Shown one piece after another: positions 8,963-16,910 of a stretch of DNA of 64,000 nt. How positions within the stretch are numbered: position 1 is the stretch's first letter; each line of letters starts with the position of its first letter. The stretch is from Flavobacterium ranwuense (GTDB taxonomy: Bacteria; Bacteroidota; Bacteroidia; Flavobacteriales; Flavobacteriaceae). The notes under the pieces are model-generated. The model did no database searches. It was given only the letters and a program-made list of their open reading frames with translations, and was not told the DNA's origin. The stretch is from contig NZ_SMLH01000011.1 of NCBI RefSeq assembly GCF_004349315.1, positions 62,001-126,000 on the forward strand, written 5' to 3'. Position numbers and translations under genes: made by a program.

Positions 8963-9241
8963 ATGTTAGATAAAAAATACTGCGTAAGCGGACAAATTGC
9001 CCATGAGTTAGTTGGGGATGAATTAACTTATTTTTTTAAAAATGGAAAAGTAAAAGGAAAAGGTACTTTTATAAATAGACTGATGGAAGGAGAGTGGCTG
9101 TTTTATCTAGAAACTGGGCAACTTTGGCAAATTGAAAATTTCAAAAACAGCAAGAAAAACGGTTCTTTTATTCGGTATGATAGAAACGGCTAAGTAGAAT
9201 ATCAAGAGACTTTTGAGAGCGATGTTACTATTCAGCCTTGA
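8963..9241 (+). pseudogene. MORN/YwqK-type small protein gene ended early by a TAA
   Basis: The open frame gives 76 residues (MLDKKYCVSGQIAHELVGDE...) with MORN-like units such as LTYFFKNGKVKGKGTFINR, LMEGEWLFYLETGQLWQI and KKNGSFIRYDRNG, as in the toxin-antitoxin system YwqK-family antitoxin annotations. A TAA at 9191-9193 ends it, but the same frame goes on as VEYQETFESDVTIQP to a TGA at 9239. That is the continuation expected for the family, so one CAA-to-TAA change would explain the stop. The frame then runs into the transposase scrap. A functional 76-residue protein cannot be excluded. Confidence 0.6.
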
Positions 9242-9408
9242 AACAGGCGTTAAAGTCAATGGAAAAAAGGGATGGTTCTGGACTTTTCAAAACCGAAAAC
9301 GGGGCGCAATTCTATGCTGTCATTCGTTCAGTAACAGATACCTGTATCAAAAACGGACAAAATGTTTTAGCTGCTTTTAAAACTATTGCTGTATTGCAAT
9401 CTGAATAG
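9235..9408 (+). mobile_element. C-terminal remnant of an IS66-type transposase
   Basis: In the frame that ends with TAG at 9406-9408 the DNA reads ALKQALKSMEKRDGSGLFKT, then ENGAQFYAVIRSVTDTCIKN and GQNVLAAFKTIAVLQSE. The pattern SGxFxTxxGAxxFxxIRSxxxTxxKNGxNVLxAxxxI is the C-terminal end of IS66-family transposases. No start, no DDE core and no terminal inverted repeats are visible, so this is a relic of about 58 codons. It lies directly at the break between the MORN gene and the truncated membrane protein gene. Confidence 0.65.
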
Positions 9409-9410
9409 TT

Positions 9411-9955
9411 ACAATTGATTTAATAAAAGGAAGAATTTTTTTATTTTCTTTTATAGGGGATGTTTTTATCTTGATGAGCGACAATAATTTGGAAGTAGGT
9501 TCAGTACTGAGTTTTTTGACCGTTTATCTGCTGTTTATAATTCATTTTGTTAATGGGTTCAAAAAATTAAAATTTAATAAAACGGATGTTTTATCCATAC
9601 TAAGTGTAATTCTTGTAATGCTCATTTTATCAATTGCTATTTTGAGTTTGCAATTTGAGAAAATGAAAACAGATTTTTTAATAATTATAATTTACAGTAT
9701 GATATTGGGTATACTAATTTGTATTTCGGTTGTAAATCATATTACAAAAGCAATTATGCTTTTTTGAATTTGGTGTTAATGTCAACTTGTTTTTTGCTTT
9801 CGGATGTTTTTTATGTTCTAAATGGTTTTTATCTGTCACTTTTTACCTTTAGTTTAATTGAAATAATAGCACAGGTGTTTTTGTATTATTTTATGGTCAA
9901 TTATTTTATTGAGAATGATAAGTCCTTAAAAAGAAATATGCTTGTCCATAACTAA
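9411..9955 (+). pseudogene. Truncated and frameshifted multi-pass membrane protein gene
   Basis: Two overlapping frames form one hydrophobic protein. The first is readable from just after the transposase scrap (KGRIFLFSFIGDVFILMSDN, then NLEVGSVLSFLTVYLLFIIH) to a TGA at 9765. The second continues from about 9740 as NYAFLNLVLMSTCFLLSDVF, then YVLNGFYLSLFTFSLIEIIA, to 9955. The joined protein would have at least five membrane segments. The pattern FIGDVFILMSD...VLMSTCFLLSDVF resembles YhhN/lysoplasmalogenase-like flavobacterial proteins, but I hold this loosely. The coding sequence begins in mid-protein, next to the IS66 scrap, so the 5' end is lost as well as the frame. Confidence 0.6.
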
Positions 9956-9970
9956 TACCAATATATTTAA

Positions 9971-10046
9971 TTTTGTCATTTCTACGAAGGAGAAATCTCA
10001 TTAGTTGCTCTCGTTATGTGATTTCTCCTTCGTAGAAATGACAAAA
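9971..10046. terminator. Perfect 27-bp inverted repeat between convergent genes
   Basis: Arms 9971-9997 (TTTTGTCATTTCTACGAAGG followed by AGAAATC) and 10020-10046 are exact reverse complements with a 22-nt spacer. In RNA from either strand this gives a 27-bp stem with T-rich or A-rich flanks. It lies between the end of the decayed membrane gene and the end of the metallophosphatase gene. It may act as a two-way terminator, or be a member of a dispersed hairpin family. Confidence 0.65.
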
Positions 10047-10108
10047 CAGCTAAATTTTATTTATAAGATGTGATTTGGTACAAGTAAACGATAATCACAA
10101 AAAAAAAA

Positions 10109-11020
10109 CTATACAACAATCGATTTCCCCTCAAAAGCTTTTGCTTTATCGTTATCCAAATAAAAATCAATTCTTCCCAGATTTATACCGTAACAACCCA
10201 CTTGGTTTACTAGAACTTCTTTGCCGGCAAGATTTTTTACAACAGTAGGCTTCTCTAGAAAAGTGTGTGTATGTCCACCAATAATCAAGTCAATATCCTG
10301 AGTAAGTTCGGCTAATTTTAAATCACATATTTTATTAGGTTCGTCTCTGTATTTATACCCTAAATGAGACAAGCAAATGACTAAATCACAATGTTGTTCT
10401 TTTTTTAAAATCCGAACCATGTCTTGAGCAGACTCGATTGGATTGTTATAAACGGTTTCTTTATACATTCCTTTATCGACTAAACCAGCAAGCTCTATTC
10501 CAAGACCAAAAACACCAACTTTAATTCCATTCTTGTTGAATATTTTATACGGTTTTACAAAACCATCCATCACGGTGTTTTTAAAATCGTAGTTGGCGGA
10601 TAGGAACTCAAATTTAGCATGTGGCATTTGCGCATGCAAACCTTCAACCCCATTATCAAAATCATGATTTCCTATGGTAGAAGCATCGTATTGCATCATA
10701 CTCATCAATTTGAATTCTAATTCTCCGCCATAATAGTTAAAATAAGGCGTTCCTTGAAAAATATCGCCCGCATCCAGCAATAGTACATTTGGGTTTTCTT
10801 TTCGTATCGTTTCAATCAAGGCTGCTCTTCTCGCCACGCCACCCATATTTGCATTTCTGGGATGATCCGCAGGAAATGGATCTATATAACTGTGTACATC
10901 ATTTGTATGTAAAACTGTCAAGTGTTTTGTTTTTGAAAACTCAAAACTGCTCAACGATACACCTAAACCTAATAAAGCTGAACTCGCAGCTGTTTTTTCA
11001 ATAAATTCTCTTCTTTTCAT
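10109..11020 (-). CDS. Metallophosphatase domain protein (5'-nucleotidase/UshA type, catalytic half)
   Basis: The 303-residue protein starts with a twin-arginine-like or lipid-free signal (MKRREFIEKTAASSALLGLG). The metallophosphatase motifs follow in order: LHTNDVHSYI, DAGDIFQG, GNHDFDNG, CLSHLGYK and GGHTHTFL. These form the two-metal site of periplasmic 5'-nucleotidases. The protein ends after this domain and has no 5'-nucleotidase C-terminal domain; that domain is encoded separately, just upstream on the same strand at 11185-11964. The two products probably work together to hydrolyse extracytoplasmic nucleotides. Exact substrate unknown. Confidence 0.88.
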   Translation of the reverse strand: MKRREFIEKTAASSALLGLGVSLSSFEFSKTKHLTVLHTNDVHSYIDPFPADHPRNANMGGVARRAALIETIRKENPNVLLLDAGDIFQGTPYFNYYGGELEFKLMSMMQYDASTIGNHDFDNGVEGLHAQMPHAKFEFLSANYDFKNTVMDGFVKPYKIFNKNGIKVGVFGLGIELAGLVDKGMYKETVYNNPIESAQDMVRILKKEQHCDLVICLSHLGYKYRDEPNKICDLKLAELTQDIDLIIGGHTHTFLEKPTVVKNLAGKEVLVNQVGCYGINLGRIDFYLDNDKAKAFEGKSIVV

Positions 11021-11032
11021 TTTATATTTTTT

Positions 11033-11116
11033 GGAGCTATTTCCCGCTGTCCGCTGTATCTTTATGTTTTTAATGAAAAAACATAAAGGATGTAGCTTCC
11101 ATCAGGTCTAGGGCTA
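11033..11116 (-). repeat. Dispersed palindromic element, copy B
   Basis: This element fills the gap between the two halves of the 5'-nucleotidase. It reads CCCGCTGTCCGCTGTATC near 11043, then an inner stem TTTATGTTTTT against AAAAACATAAA, then GGATGTAGCTTCCATC, ending in GGGCTA. The outer words match copy A, but the inner stem is a different sequence that still pairs with itself. Confidence 0.72.
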
Positions 11117-11184
11117 TGTGCTTATGGTGTTGTTATCTAGTTGTTTAAAGCAGAGTGTTGCTGCTCAGCACGGAATAATTATTT

Positions 11185-11964
11185 TTATTCAACCGTAATT
11201 CGAATGTCACTGATCACAGGAATTGTATCTACTTCTTTAAAATAATCAATAAGAATATTTCGTAGTTTATAGTCTAAGTCAAATTTCTGAACCCCTTTTT
11301 TAAAGAAATTCATGTTGTCTCCGCCATTAGACAAATAATCATTGGTTCCTACATAATAAATAGTCTCTTTTTGAACTGGTTTTCCTTGTACTAATATGTT
11401 TTTTGGAAGATTGTTTTTGTCAATGGTAAACGTTACTCCAGTTAGCGGATGTGGTTTTTTTTCAGCGATAAAGTAATCGACCATTTCAAGAATTTGTTCT
11501 CCTTTTAAAGCAATCACAACCAAACTATTTTCAAAAGGCATAATTTCAAAAGCCGTTCTTGCAGTTACATTTCCTTTTGGAAGTATAGAACGAATGCCCC
11601 CGCTATTAAGCAAACAAATATCGATGTCCTTTTTTTCTCTGGCTTGAAACACAATATTTCCTCTCATCAAAGTAACATCAGCCATCAAATTACCAATTGT
11701 AGTTTGCCATTTGCCTGTGCTTTTATCTAATGTTTCCGGGCAATAAGCCAGAACGCTGTCTAAATCTTTGTTGATGTGTTCTCTGTATGGTTTTATGAAG
11801 TTCTCAATTTGAGGAACTTGATTTTCCTTTTCAGTGATTGGAATTCGTTTGCCTTCTATTTTAGTAACGTAGTAATTTTGTTTGCTGCATGAGGCAACAA
11901 AAAAAAATGTTAAGAATATAACAAAAAGTTTAGAAACATCGTTATACTTTTTTAGATTTACCAT
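11185..11964 (-). CDS. 5'-nucleotidase C-terminal domain lipoprotein
   Basis: The 259-residue protein has a lipoprotein signal ending at Cys26 (FFFVASC). The domain that follows is the 5'-nucleotidase C-terminal (substrate-specificity) domain: GNLMADVTLMRG, INSGG-like LLNSGGIRSILPKGNVTART, FEIMPFENSLVVIALKG and the conserved DYLSNGGDNM. The metallophosphatase half is the next gene downstream, 164 bp away with a dispersed repeat between. Split arrangement of this enzyme is seen in other Bacteroidetes. It is likely anchored in the periplasmic face of a membrane. Confidence 0.87.
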   Translation of the reverse strand: MVNLKKYNDVSKLFVIFLTFFFVASCSKQNYYVTKIEGKRIPITEKENQVPQIENFIKPYREHINKDLDSVLAYCPETLDKSTGKWQTTIGNLMADVTLMRGNIVFQAREKKDIDICLLNSGGIRSILPKGNVTARTAFEIMPFENSLVVIALKGEQILEMVDYFIAEKKPHPLTGVTFTIDKNNLPKNILVQGKPVQKETIYYVGTNDYLSNGGDNMNFFKKGVQKFDLDYKLRNILIDYFKEVDTIPVISDIRITVE

Positions 11965-12011
11965 TTTAAATGTGACTTAATTAAGTAATTTTGTAATCAA
12001 GTAAAAGTAAT

Positions 12012-12530
12012 ATGTTTTTGAATTATATAAAGAATTATTTTGTAAAAAAAACATTAAAAAAAAGCTTTCAAAATTTAAAAAATATTGAGTCAGTTAATGT
12101 TGTAAAAACAATTGGTTTACTGGTTGATGCCACTCGTTTTGACCAAACGGAAGCATTGATTGCAGCGTTAACAGCAAACGGAATCACACCAAAAAATATA
12201 ACAACAATTCTTTATAGAGATAAATTTAAGAAAACAGCAGATAAAAAATTTCCGGTATTTAATTCAGGGCATTTAAAATGGAGTGGAGAAATTTCTTCTC
12301 CGGAAGTAAATGATTTCATCAATAAAAAATTTGATTTGTTAATCAGTTATTACGACATAGAAAAAGCAATTTTATTAAAAATTAATCATGATTCAAAAGC
12401 GCAATTCAAAGTCGGTTTTTCATCAATAGACAAAAGATTAAATCATTTTATGATTAAAACGGATGTCGACAATTATACACTTTTTGTAAGTGAACTATTC
12501 AAATATTTAAAATTATTAAACAAAATATAA
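12012..12530 (+). CDS. Conserved flavobacterial protein upstream of dapA (DUF6913-like)
   Basis: The 172-residue protein has no signal or membrane segment and starts [20 protein letters not shown]. The core ([20 protein letters not shown], then [20 protein letters not shown] and [19 protein letters not shown]) fits the DUF6913 family that is found next to dapA in flavobacteria; I assign it from memory and the function is unknown. It ends 7 bp before dapA, so the two are co-transcribed. A possible -7 box, TAATTTTG, lies at 11986-11993, in the gap shared with the divergent 5'-nucleotidase gene. Confidence 0.7.
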   Translation: MFLNYIKNYFVKKTLKKSFQNLKNIESVNVVKTIGLLVDATRFDQTEALIAALTANGITPKNITTILYRDKFKKTADKKFPVFNSGHLKWSGEISSPEVNDFINKKFDLLISYYDIEKAILLKINHDSKAQFKVGFSSIDKRLNHFMIKTDVDNYTLFVSELFKYLKLLNKI

Positions 12531-12537
12531 ATATAAT

Positions 12538-13425
12538 ATGCAATCATTAATAGGTACTGGTGTTGCTCTTGTAACCCCATTTAAAGAAGATTTTTCAATT
12601 GACATCGAAGCATTAAAAAGAATCGTAAATTTTTCAATCGATGGAGGAATTGAATATCTTGTAGTATTGGGTACAACTGCAGAAAATGCAACATTGTCTC
12701 AAGACGAAAAAGAATTAGTTATTAGTACCGTAATCGAGGCTAATAATGGAAGTTTGCCATTAGTACTTGGAGTAGGAGGAAACAACACTTTAAAAGTGAC
12801 AGAAGAGTTGAAAACAAGAGATTTGTCTCAATTTGCGGCAGTTTTATCGGTTTCGCCGTATTATAACAAACCCACTCAGGAAGGTATTTACCAACACTTT
12901 AAAGCAGTTGCTGAAGCATCGCCAATTCCTGTAATTTTATACAATGTTCCGGGAAGAACAGCCAGCAACATGCTGCCTTCAACCGTTATACGCTTGGCTA
13001 ATGATTTTGAAAATATCGTTGCAATAAAAGAAGCAGCAGGAGATATTGTTCAAGCCATGCAATTATTGAAAAACAAACCAAAAGATTTTCTCGTAATTTC
13101 AGGTGACGATATGATTGCTTTGCCGATGGTTTTGGCTGGTGGATCAGGCGTTATATCTGTAATTGGGCAAGGTTTTCCTAAAGAATTTTCTGAAATGATT
13201 CGATTAGGTTTGAATCGTAAAGTGGATGAAGCATTCAAAATGCAATACCTTTTGGCGGATTGCATTGATATGATTTTTGAGCAAGGAAATCCGGCAGGAA
13301 TCAAACAAGTGTTTCTATCACTGGGAATTTCAGAAAACACAGTGCGTTTGCCATTAGTAAAAGTTGATGATTCGCTCGCAAGCAGAATCGATCAGTTTGT
13401 CAAAAAAGTCAATAAACAAGGATAA
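12538..13425 (+). CDS. dapA: 4-hydroxy-tetrahydrodipicolinate synthase
   Basis: DapA condenses pyruvate with aspartate semialdehyde, the first committed step to diaminopimelate and lysine. The 295-residue TIM-barrel protein has [13 protein letters not shown] at the N-terminus, the GTTAE active-site loop ([13 protein letters not shown]), the Tyr of [11 protein letters not shown] and the Schiff-base Lys164 in [29 protein letters not shown] is typical of the C-terminal half. Length is normal. It follows the DUF6913-like gene by 7 bp. Confidence 0.95.
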   Translation: MQSLIGTGVALVTPFKEDFSIDIEALKRIVNFSIDGGIEYLVVLGTTAENATLSQDEKELVISTVIEANNGSLPLVLGVGGNNTLKVTEELKTRDLSQFAAVLSVSPYYNKPTQEGIYQHFKAVAEASPIPVILYNVPGRTASNMLPSTVIRLANDFENIVAIKEAAGDIVQAMQLLKNKPKDFLVISGDDMIALPMVLAGGSGVISVIGQGFPKEFSEMIRLGLNRKVDEAFKMQYLLADCIDMIFEQGNPAGIKQVFLSLGISENTVRLPLVKVDDSLASRIDQFVKKVNKQG

Positions 13426-13458
13426 AAAAAAGAGTCTTTTTTTAAACAAAAAATATAT

Positions 13459-13489
13459 TTTGAAGTCGCTAAATTAATAACTAAATTTG
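13459..13489 (+). promoter_or_regulatory. Bacteroidetes-type promoter for the bamD operon
   Basis: TTTG at 13459-13462 and TAAATTTG at 13482-13489 are separated by exactly 19 bp, which fits the flavobacterial sigma consensus TTTG-N19-TAnnTTTG. The predicted transcript start is about 13494-13497, roughly 60 bases before the bamD ATG. Confidence 0.7.
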
Positions 13490-13491
13490 CC

Positions 13492-13539
13492 ACCGAAACT
13501 TCGGTATGATTTTATGGGTTGTTTCAACCAAGAAATCAT
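13492..13539 (+). other. Two stacked hairpins at the 5' end of the bamD leader
   Basis: Hairpin 1 is ACCGAA/TTCGGT at 13492-13505. Hairpin 2 spans 13506-13539, with outer arms ATGATTT/AAATCAT and an inner stem GGTTG/CAACC. Both lie between the predicted promoter and the ATG at 13555. They could stabilise the transcript or control translation. The pairing is plain in the sequence; the role is inferred. Confidence 0.45.
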
Positions 13540-13554
13540 AAAAAAAGTAAAAAA

Positions 13555-14349
13555 ATGAAAAAAATCATATCTCTATTGCTTCTTGTAGCTTTATTCAGTT
13601 CTTGTGGTGAATACCAAAAAGCATTAAAAACCGAAGATGTTGCTGTTAAATTTGAAATGGCCACTAAATTATACGACGCAGGGAACTATTCTAAAGCGAT
13701 TCGTATTTTTGAACAAATTGCTCCAGCTTACAGAGGGAAGCCTCAAGCGGAAAAATTGTTTTACATGTTTGCTCAATCCTATTACAAAACAAAACAATAT
13801 TACTTGGCAGGTTATCAATTTGAAAGCTTTGTTTCGGGATATCCAAAAAGTGAAAAATTACAGGAAGCAGCCTATTTGGGAGCAAAAAGCTACTCTATGT
13901 TATCTCCTGTTTATAGTTTAGATCAAACAGATACCACAAAAGCATTAGATAAATTGCAATCATTCATAGATAATTATCCTAATTCAGAGTATTTGGCAGA
14001 AGCGAATGCGACCGTAAAAGTGCTTAGCGAAAAAATAGAGAAAAAAGTTTTTGAAAATGCTAAAGGATACAATACAATTTCTGATTATAAATCAGCGATG
14101 GTTGCGTTAGATAACTTTGTAGCGGATTATCCGGGAACACCATTCAAAGAAGATGCTTTATACTACAAGTTAGATTCAGCCTATCAATTGGCTATTAATA
14201 GTATTCCATCAAAAATGGAAGAGCGATTAAATGTTGCAAAAACAGCCCAATCGAACTTGATTAAGTTTAAAGCGGATACGAAATACAAGCAAGAAGCAAA
14301 CGAAATGTTAGCTCGAATAGATAAAGATTTACAAAAATTTACTAAATAA
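13555..14349 (+). CDS. bamD: Outer membrane protein assembly factor BamD
   Basis: BamD is the essential lipoprotein partner of BamA in folding proteins into the outer membrane. The ATG at 13555 gives 264 residues with a lipoprotein signal and lipidated Cys17 (LLVALFSSC|GEYQKAL). TPR-like repeats follow: MATKLYDAGNYSKAIRIFEQ, AEKLFYMFAQSYYKTKQYYL and YQFESFVSGYPKSEKLQEAA. An upstream in-frame ATG at 13519 would put a charged stretch before the signal peptide and lies inside the leader hairpin, so I reject it. It is the first gene of a rightward operon with rpoZ-like, coaBC, porD-like and recN. Confidence 0.93.
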   Translation: MKKIISLLLLVALFSSCGEYQKALKTEDVAVKFEMATKLYDAGNYSKAIRIFEQIAPAYRGKPQAEKLFYMFAQSYYKTKQYYLAGYQFESFVSGYPKSEKLQEAAYLGAKSYSMLSPVYSLDQTDTTKALDKLQSFIDNYPNSEYLAEANATVKVLSEKIEKKVFENAKGYNTISDYKSAMVALDNFVADYPGTPFKEDALYYKLDSAYQLAINSIPSKMEERLNVAKTAQSNLIKFKADTKYKQEANEMLARIDKDLQKFTK

Positions 14350-14357
14350 ATAAAGTC

Positions 14358-14675
14358 ATGGATTTAAAAAAGACGAATGCTCCAGTAAATACAATAACAT
14401 ACAACAAAACTGTTATTGAAGAACCTACTGGTAATGTGTATGAAGCGATAACCATTATGGCTAAAAGAGCAAACCAAATCAATTCTGAAATTAAAAAAGA
14501 ATTGACTGAGAAATTGGAAGAATTTGCTACATATAATGACAGTCTTGAAGAAGTTTTTGAAAACAAAGAGCAAATTGAGGTTTCAAAATTTTACGAAAAA
14601 CTACCTAAGCCACACGCTTTAGCAGTTCAAGAATGGTTAGATGGTAAAATCTACCACAGAGATTCAAATAAATAA
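14358..14675 (+). CDS. rpoZ: RNA polymerase omega subunit (Bacteroidetes type)
   Basis: The 105-residue protein (MDLKKTNAPVNTITYNKTVI...) has the omega-like core NVYEAITIMAKRANQINSEI followed by KKELTEKLEEFATY and a C-terminal tail. Omega helps assemble beta-prime into RNA polymerase. Bacteroidetes omega proteins are longer than the E. coli one and are usually found between bamD and coaBC, as here (8-bp gaps on both sides). The call rests on context as much as on the weak sequence signature. Confidence 0.82.
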   Translation: MDLKKTNAPVNTITYNKTVIEEPTGNVYEAITIMAKRANQINSEIKKELTEKLEEFATYNDSLEEVFENKEQIEVSKFYEKLPKPHALAVQEWLDGKIYHRDSNK

Positions 14676-14683
14676 TAGTTACT

Positions 14684-15895
14684 ATGTCAGTTTTAAGCGG
14701 TAAAAAAATTCTACTAGGAGTTTCTGGTGGAATTGCAGCCTATAAAACAGCCACATTAGTACGACTTTTCATAAAAGCAGGTGCACATGTCCAAGTGATA
14801 ATGACACCTGCTTCTAAGGATTTTGTAACTCCTCTTACATTATCTACGTTATCCAAAAATCCTGTACATTCCAGTTTTTATAATCAAGACGAAGAAAATG
14901 AAAAATGGAATAATCATGTTGAATTAGCACTTTGGGCTGATTTGATGGTTATTGCTCCTGCAACAGCAAATACTTTGTCTAAAATGGCAAACGGTACTTG
15001 TGATAATCTTTTGATTGCAGCCTATTTATCAGCAAAATGTCCGGTGTATTTTGCTCCTGCAATGGATTTAGACATGTATAAACATCCTTCTACAATCGCT
15101 AATTTCTCTTCTCTGACTCAATTTGGTAATGTCATAATTCCTGCCGAAAGCGGTGAATTGGCAAGTGGATTATCCGGTGAAGGAAGAATGGCGGAACCTG
15201 AAAATATTGTAGCTTTTCTGGAAGCAGATTTAAACAGTAAATTACCTCTTAAAGGAAAAAAAATATTAATTACTGCCGGTCCCACATACGAAGCAATAGA
15301 TCCTGTGCGTTTTATAGGAAATCATTCTTCGGGTAAAATGGGTTTTGATATAGCAATTAGCGCTGCAAATCTAGGTGCTTCGGTGATTTTAGTTTCGGGA
15401 CCTACACATTGTAAAGTTTCAAATCCATTGATTAATGTGATTAATGTTGTATCTGCAGAAGAAATGTATGTGGCTTGCCATCAGTTTTATGCCGATGTGG
15501 ATGTTGCGATTGCTGCTGCGGCCGTTGCGGATTACAAACCTAAGTATGTTGCACAACAAAAAATAAAAAAAGCTGCTGATAATTTTACAATAGAACTCGA
15601 AAAAACGAAAGATATATTAGCTTCTTTGGGTGAACTAAAGAAAAATCAGTTTCTGATAGGTTTTGCTTTAGAAACAGAAAATGAAATTGAAAATGCGACC
15701 TTGAAAATTCAGAAAAAAAACTTAGATTTGATTGTTTTAAATTCGCTTCAAGATCAGGGTGCTGGTTTTGGTAAAGCAACGAATAAAGTTACCTTTATTG
15801 ATAAATATTTCAATATTGAGCCAATGGAATTGAAATCGAAAGAAGCTGTTGCTGATGATATTCTAGAAAAGGTGAAAGTACATTTTGTGAAATAG
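14684..15895 (+). CDS. coaBC: Bifunctional phosphopantothenoylcysteine decarboxylase/phosphopantothenate-cysteine ligase
   Basis: CoaBC carries out two steps of coenzyme A synthesis from 4'-phosphopantothenate. The 403-residue protein has the FMN-binding CoaC domain first (KKILLGVSGGIAAYKTATLV, then VIAPATANTLSKMANGTCDN and the decarboxylase motif APAMDLDMY). The CoaB ligase domain begins near residue 190 (KILITAGPTYEAIDPVRFIG, NHSSGKMGFDIA, then AAVADYKP). Normal length and order. It sits 8 bp after rpoZ. The same pathway is finished by coaE at 21901. Confidence 0.96.
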   Translation: MSVLSGKKILLGVSGGIAAYKTATLVRLFIKAGAHVQVIMTPASKDFVTPLTLSTLSKNPVHSSFYNQDEENEKWNNHVELALWADLMVIAPATANTLSKMANGTCDNLLIAAYLSAKCPVYFAPAMDLDMYKHPSTIANFSSLTQFGNVIIPAESGELASGLSGEGRMAEPENIVAFLEADLNSKLPLKGKKILITAGPTYEAIDPVRFIGNHSSGKMGFDIAISAANLGASVILVSGPTHCKVSNPLINVINVVSAEEMYVACHQFYADVDVAIAAAAVADYKPKYVAQQKIKKAADNFTIELEKTKDILASLGELKKNQFLIGFALETENEIENATLKIQKKNLDLIVLNSLQDQGAGFGKATNKVTFIDKYFNIEPMELKSKEAVADDILEKVKVHFVK

Positions 15896-15971
15896 GGTAA
15901 CGGATTGTAATAGAAACGCTATGTGGTGTTTGAATTACAGATAACCGTTAAGAAATAATACAAATCTACAG

Positions 15972-16856
15972 ATGAATAAAATAATTATTTTTTTTCTGCT
16001 TTTTACTTTTGGGCTTACGCAAGCGCAACAATTAAACTGTACGGTAACGGTTGATTCACAAAAATTGAGTGTTACAAATCAGCAAGTTTTTAAAACCTTA
16101 CAAACTTCAATAAGTGAGTTTGTAAATAAAACGGATTGGACGGGACAAACGGTTAAGCAAAACGAAAAAATTAATTGTTCGATGTACATTACCGTTTCTT
16201 CGAATAGCTCAGATCAATTTACTGCAACTATTCAAGTACAATCTTCAAGGCCTATTTTTAATTCCTCTTATTCATCTCCAGTATTAAATTACAATGATAA
16301 AGACTTTAATTTTAGATATACAGAGTTTGAAAATTTAATTTTTAGTCCTACTACATTCGATTCTAATTTAATTTCTGTTTTGGCTTTTTACAGTTATATG
16401 ATTTTAGGAATGGATGCGGATACTTTTGTTTCCGAATCTGGGAATTCTTACTTTGAAACGGCTCAAAATATCTCAAATGTAGCACAACAAGGCGGTTCCA
16501 AAGGATGGAGTCAAACTGATGGAAACCAAAACCGTTACTTTTTAATAAACGATATTTTATCCCCGGCATTCAAACAAGTGCGACTATCCATGTTCGATTA
16601 TCATACTGGTTTAGACCTAATGAGTAAGGATTTAAAAGCGTCTAAAGAAAAAATAAAAGGATCACTAATCGATTTGACTAAACTAAATGCTTCCAGACCC
16701 AACGCATTTTTAACCCGTGTCTTTTTTGATGCTAAATCAGATGAAATTGTTTCTATTTTTTCTGGTGGACCCAGTATTACAATTTCAGATTTAGTAGATA
16801 ATCTGAATAAAATTTCTCCTTTGAATTCAAGTAAATGGATGCTGATAAAATATTAA
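15972..16856 (+). CDS. porD: DUF4835 protein, probable type IX secretion protein PorD
   Basis: The 294-residue protein has a signal peptide (MNKIIIFFLLFTFGLTQAQ) and no further membrane segment, so it is exported. The features QQLNCTVTVDSQKL near the start, VLAFYSYMILGMDADTF in the middle and RYFLINDILSPAFKQVRLSM near the C-terminus are those of the DUF4835 family. That family is annotated as the type IX secretion system protein PorD and lies between coaBC and recN in flavobacteria. Its role in secretion is less well defined than that of PorV or PorX. It is 76 bp downstream of coaBC. Confidence 0.78.
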   Translation: MNKIIIFFLLFTFGLTQAQQLNCTVTVDSQKLSVTNQQVFKTLQTSISEFVNKTDWTGQTVKQNEKINCSMYITVSSNSSDQFTATIQVQSSRPIFNSSYSSPVLNYNDKDFNFRYTEFENLIFSPTTFDSNLISVLAFYSYMILGMDADTFVSESGNSYFETAQNISNVAQQGGSKGWSQTDGNQNRYFLINDILSPAFKQVRLSMFDYHTGLDLMSKDLKASKEKIKGSLIDLTKLNASRPNAFLTRVFFDAKSDEIVSIFSGGPSITISDLVDNLNKISPLNSSKWMLIKY

Positions 16857-16910
16857 TTGATTTTCAATTTTTAGTTTAATCCAGCTTCACATCACAAAAC
16901 AAGATAGTAA

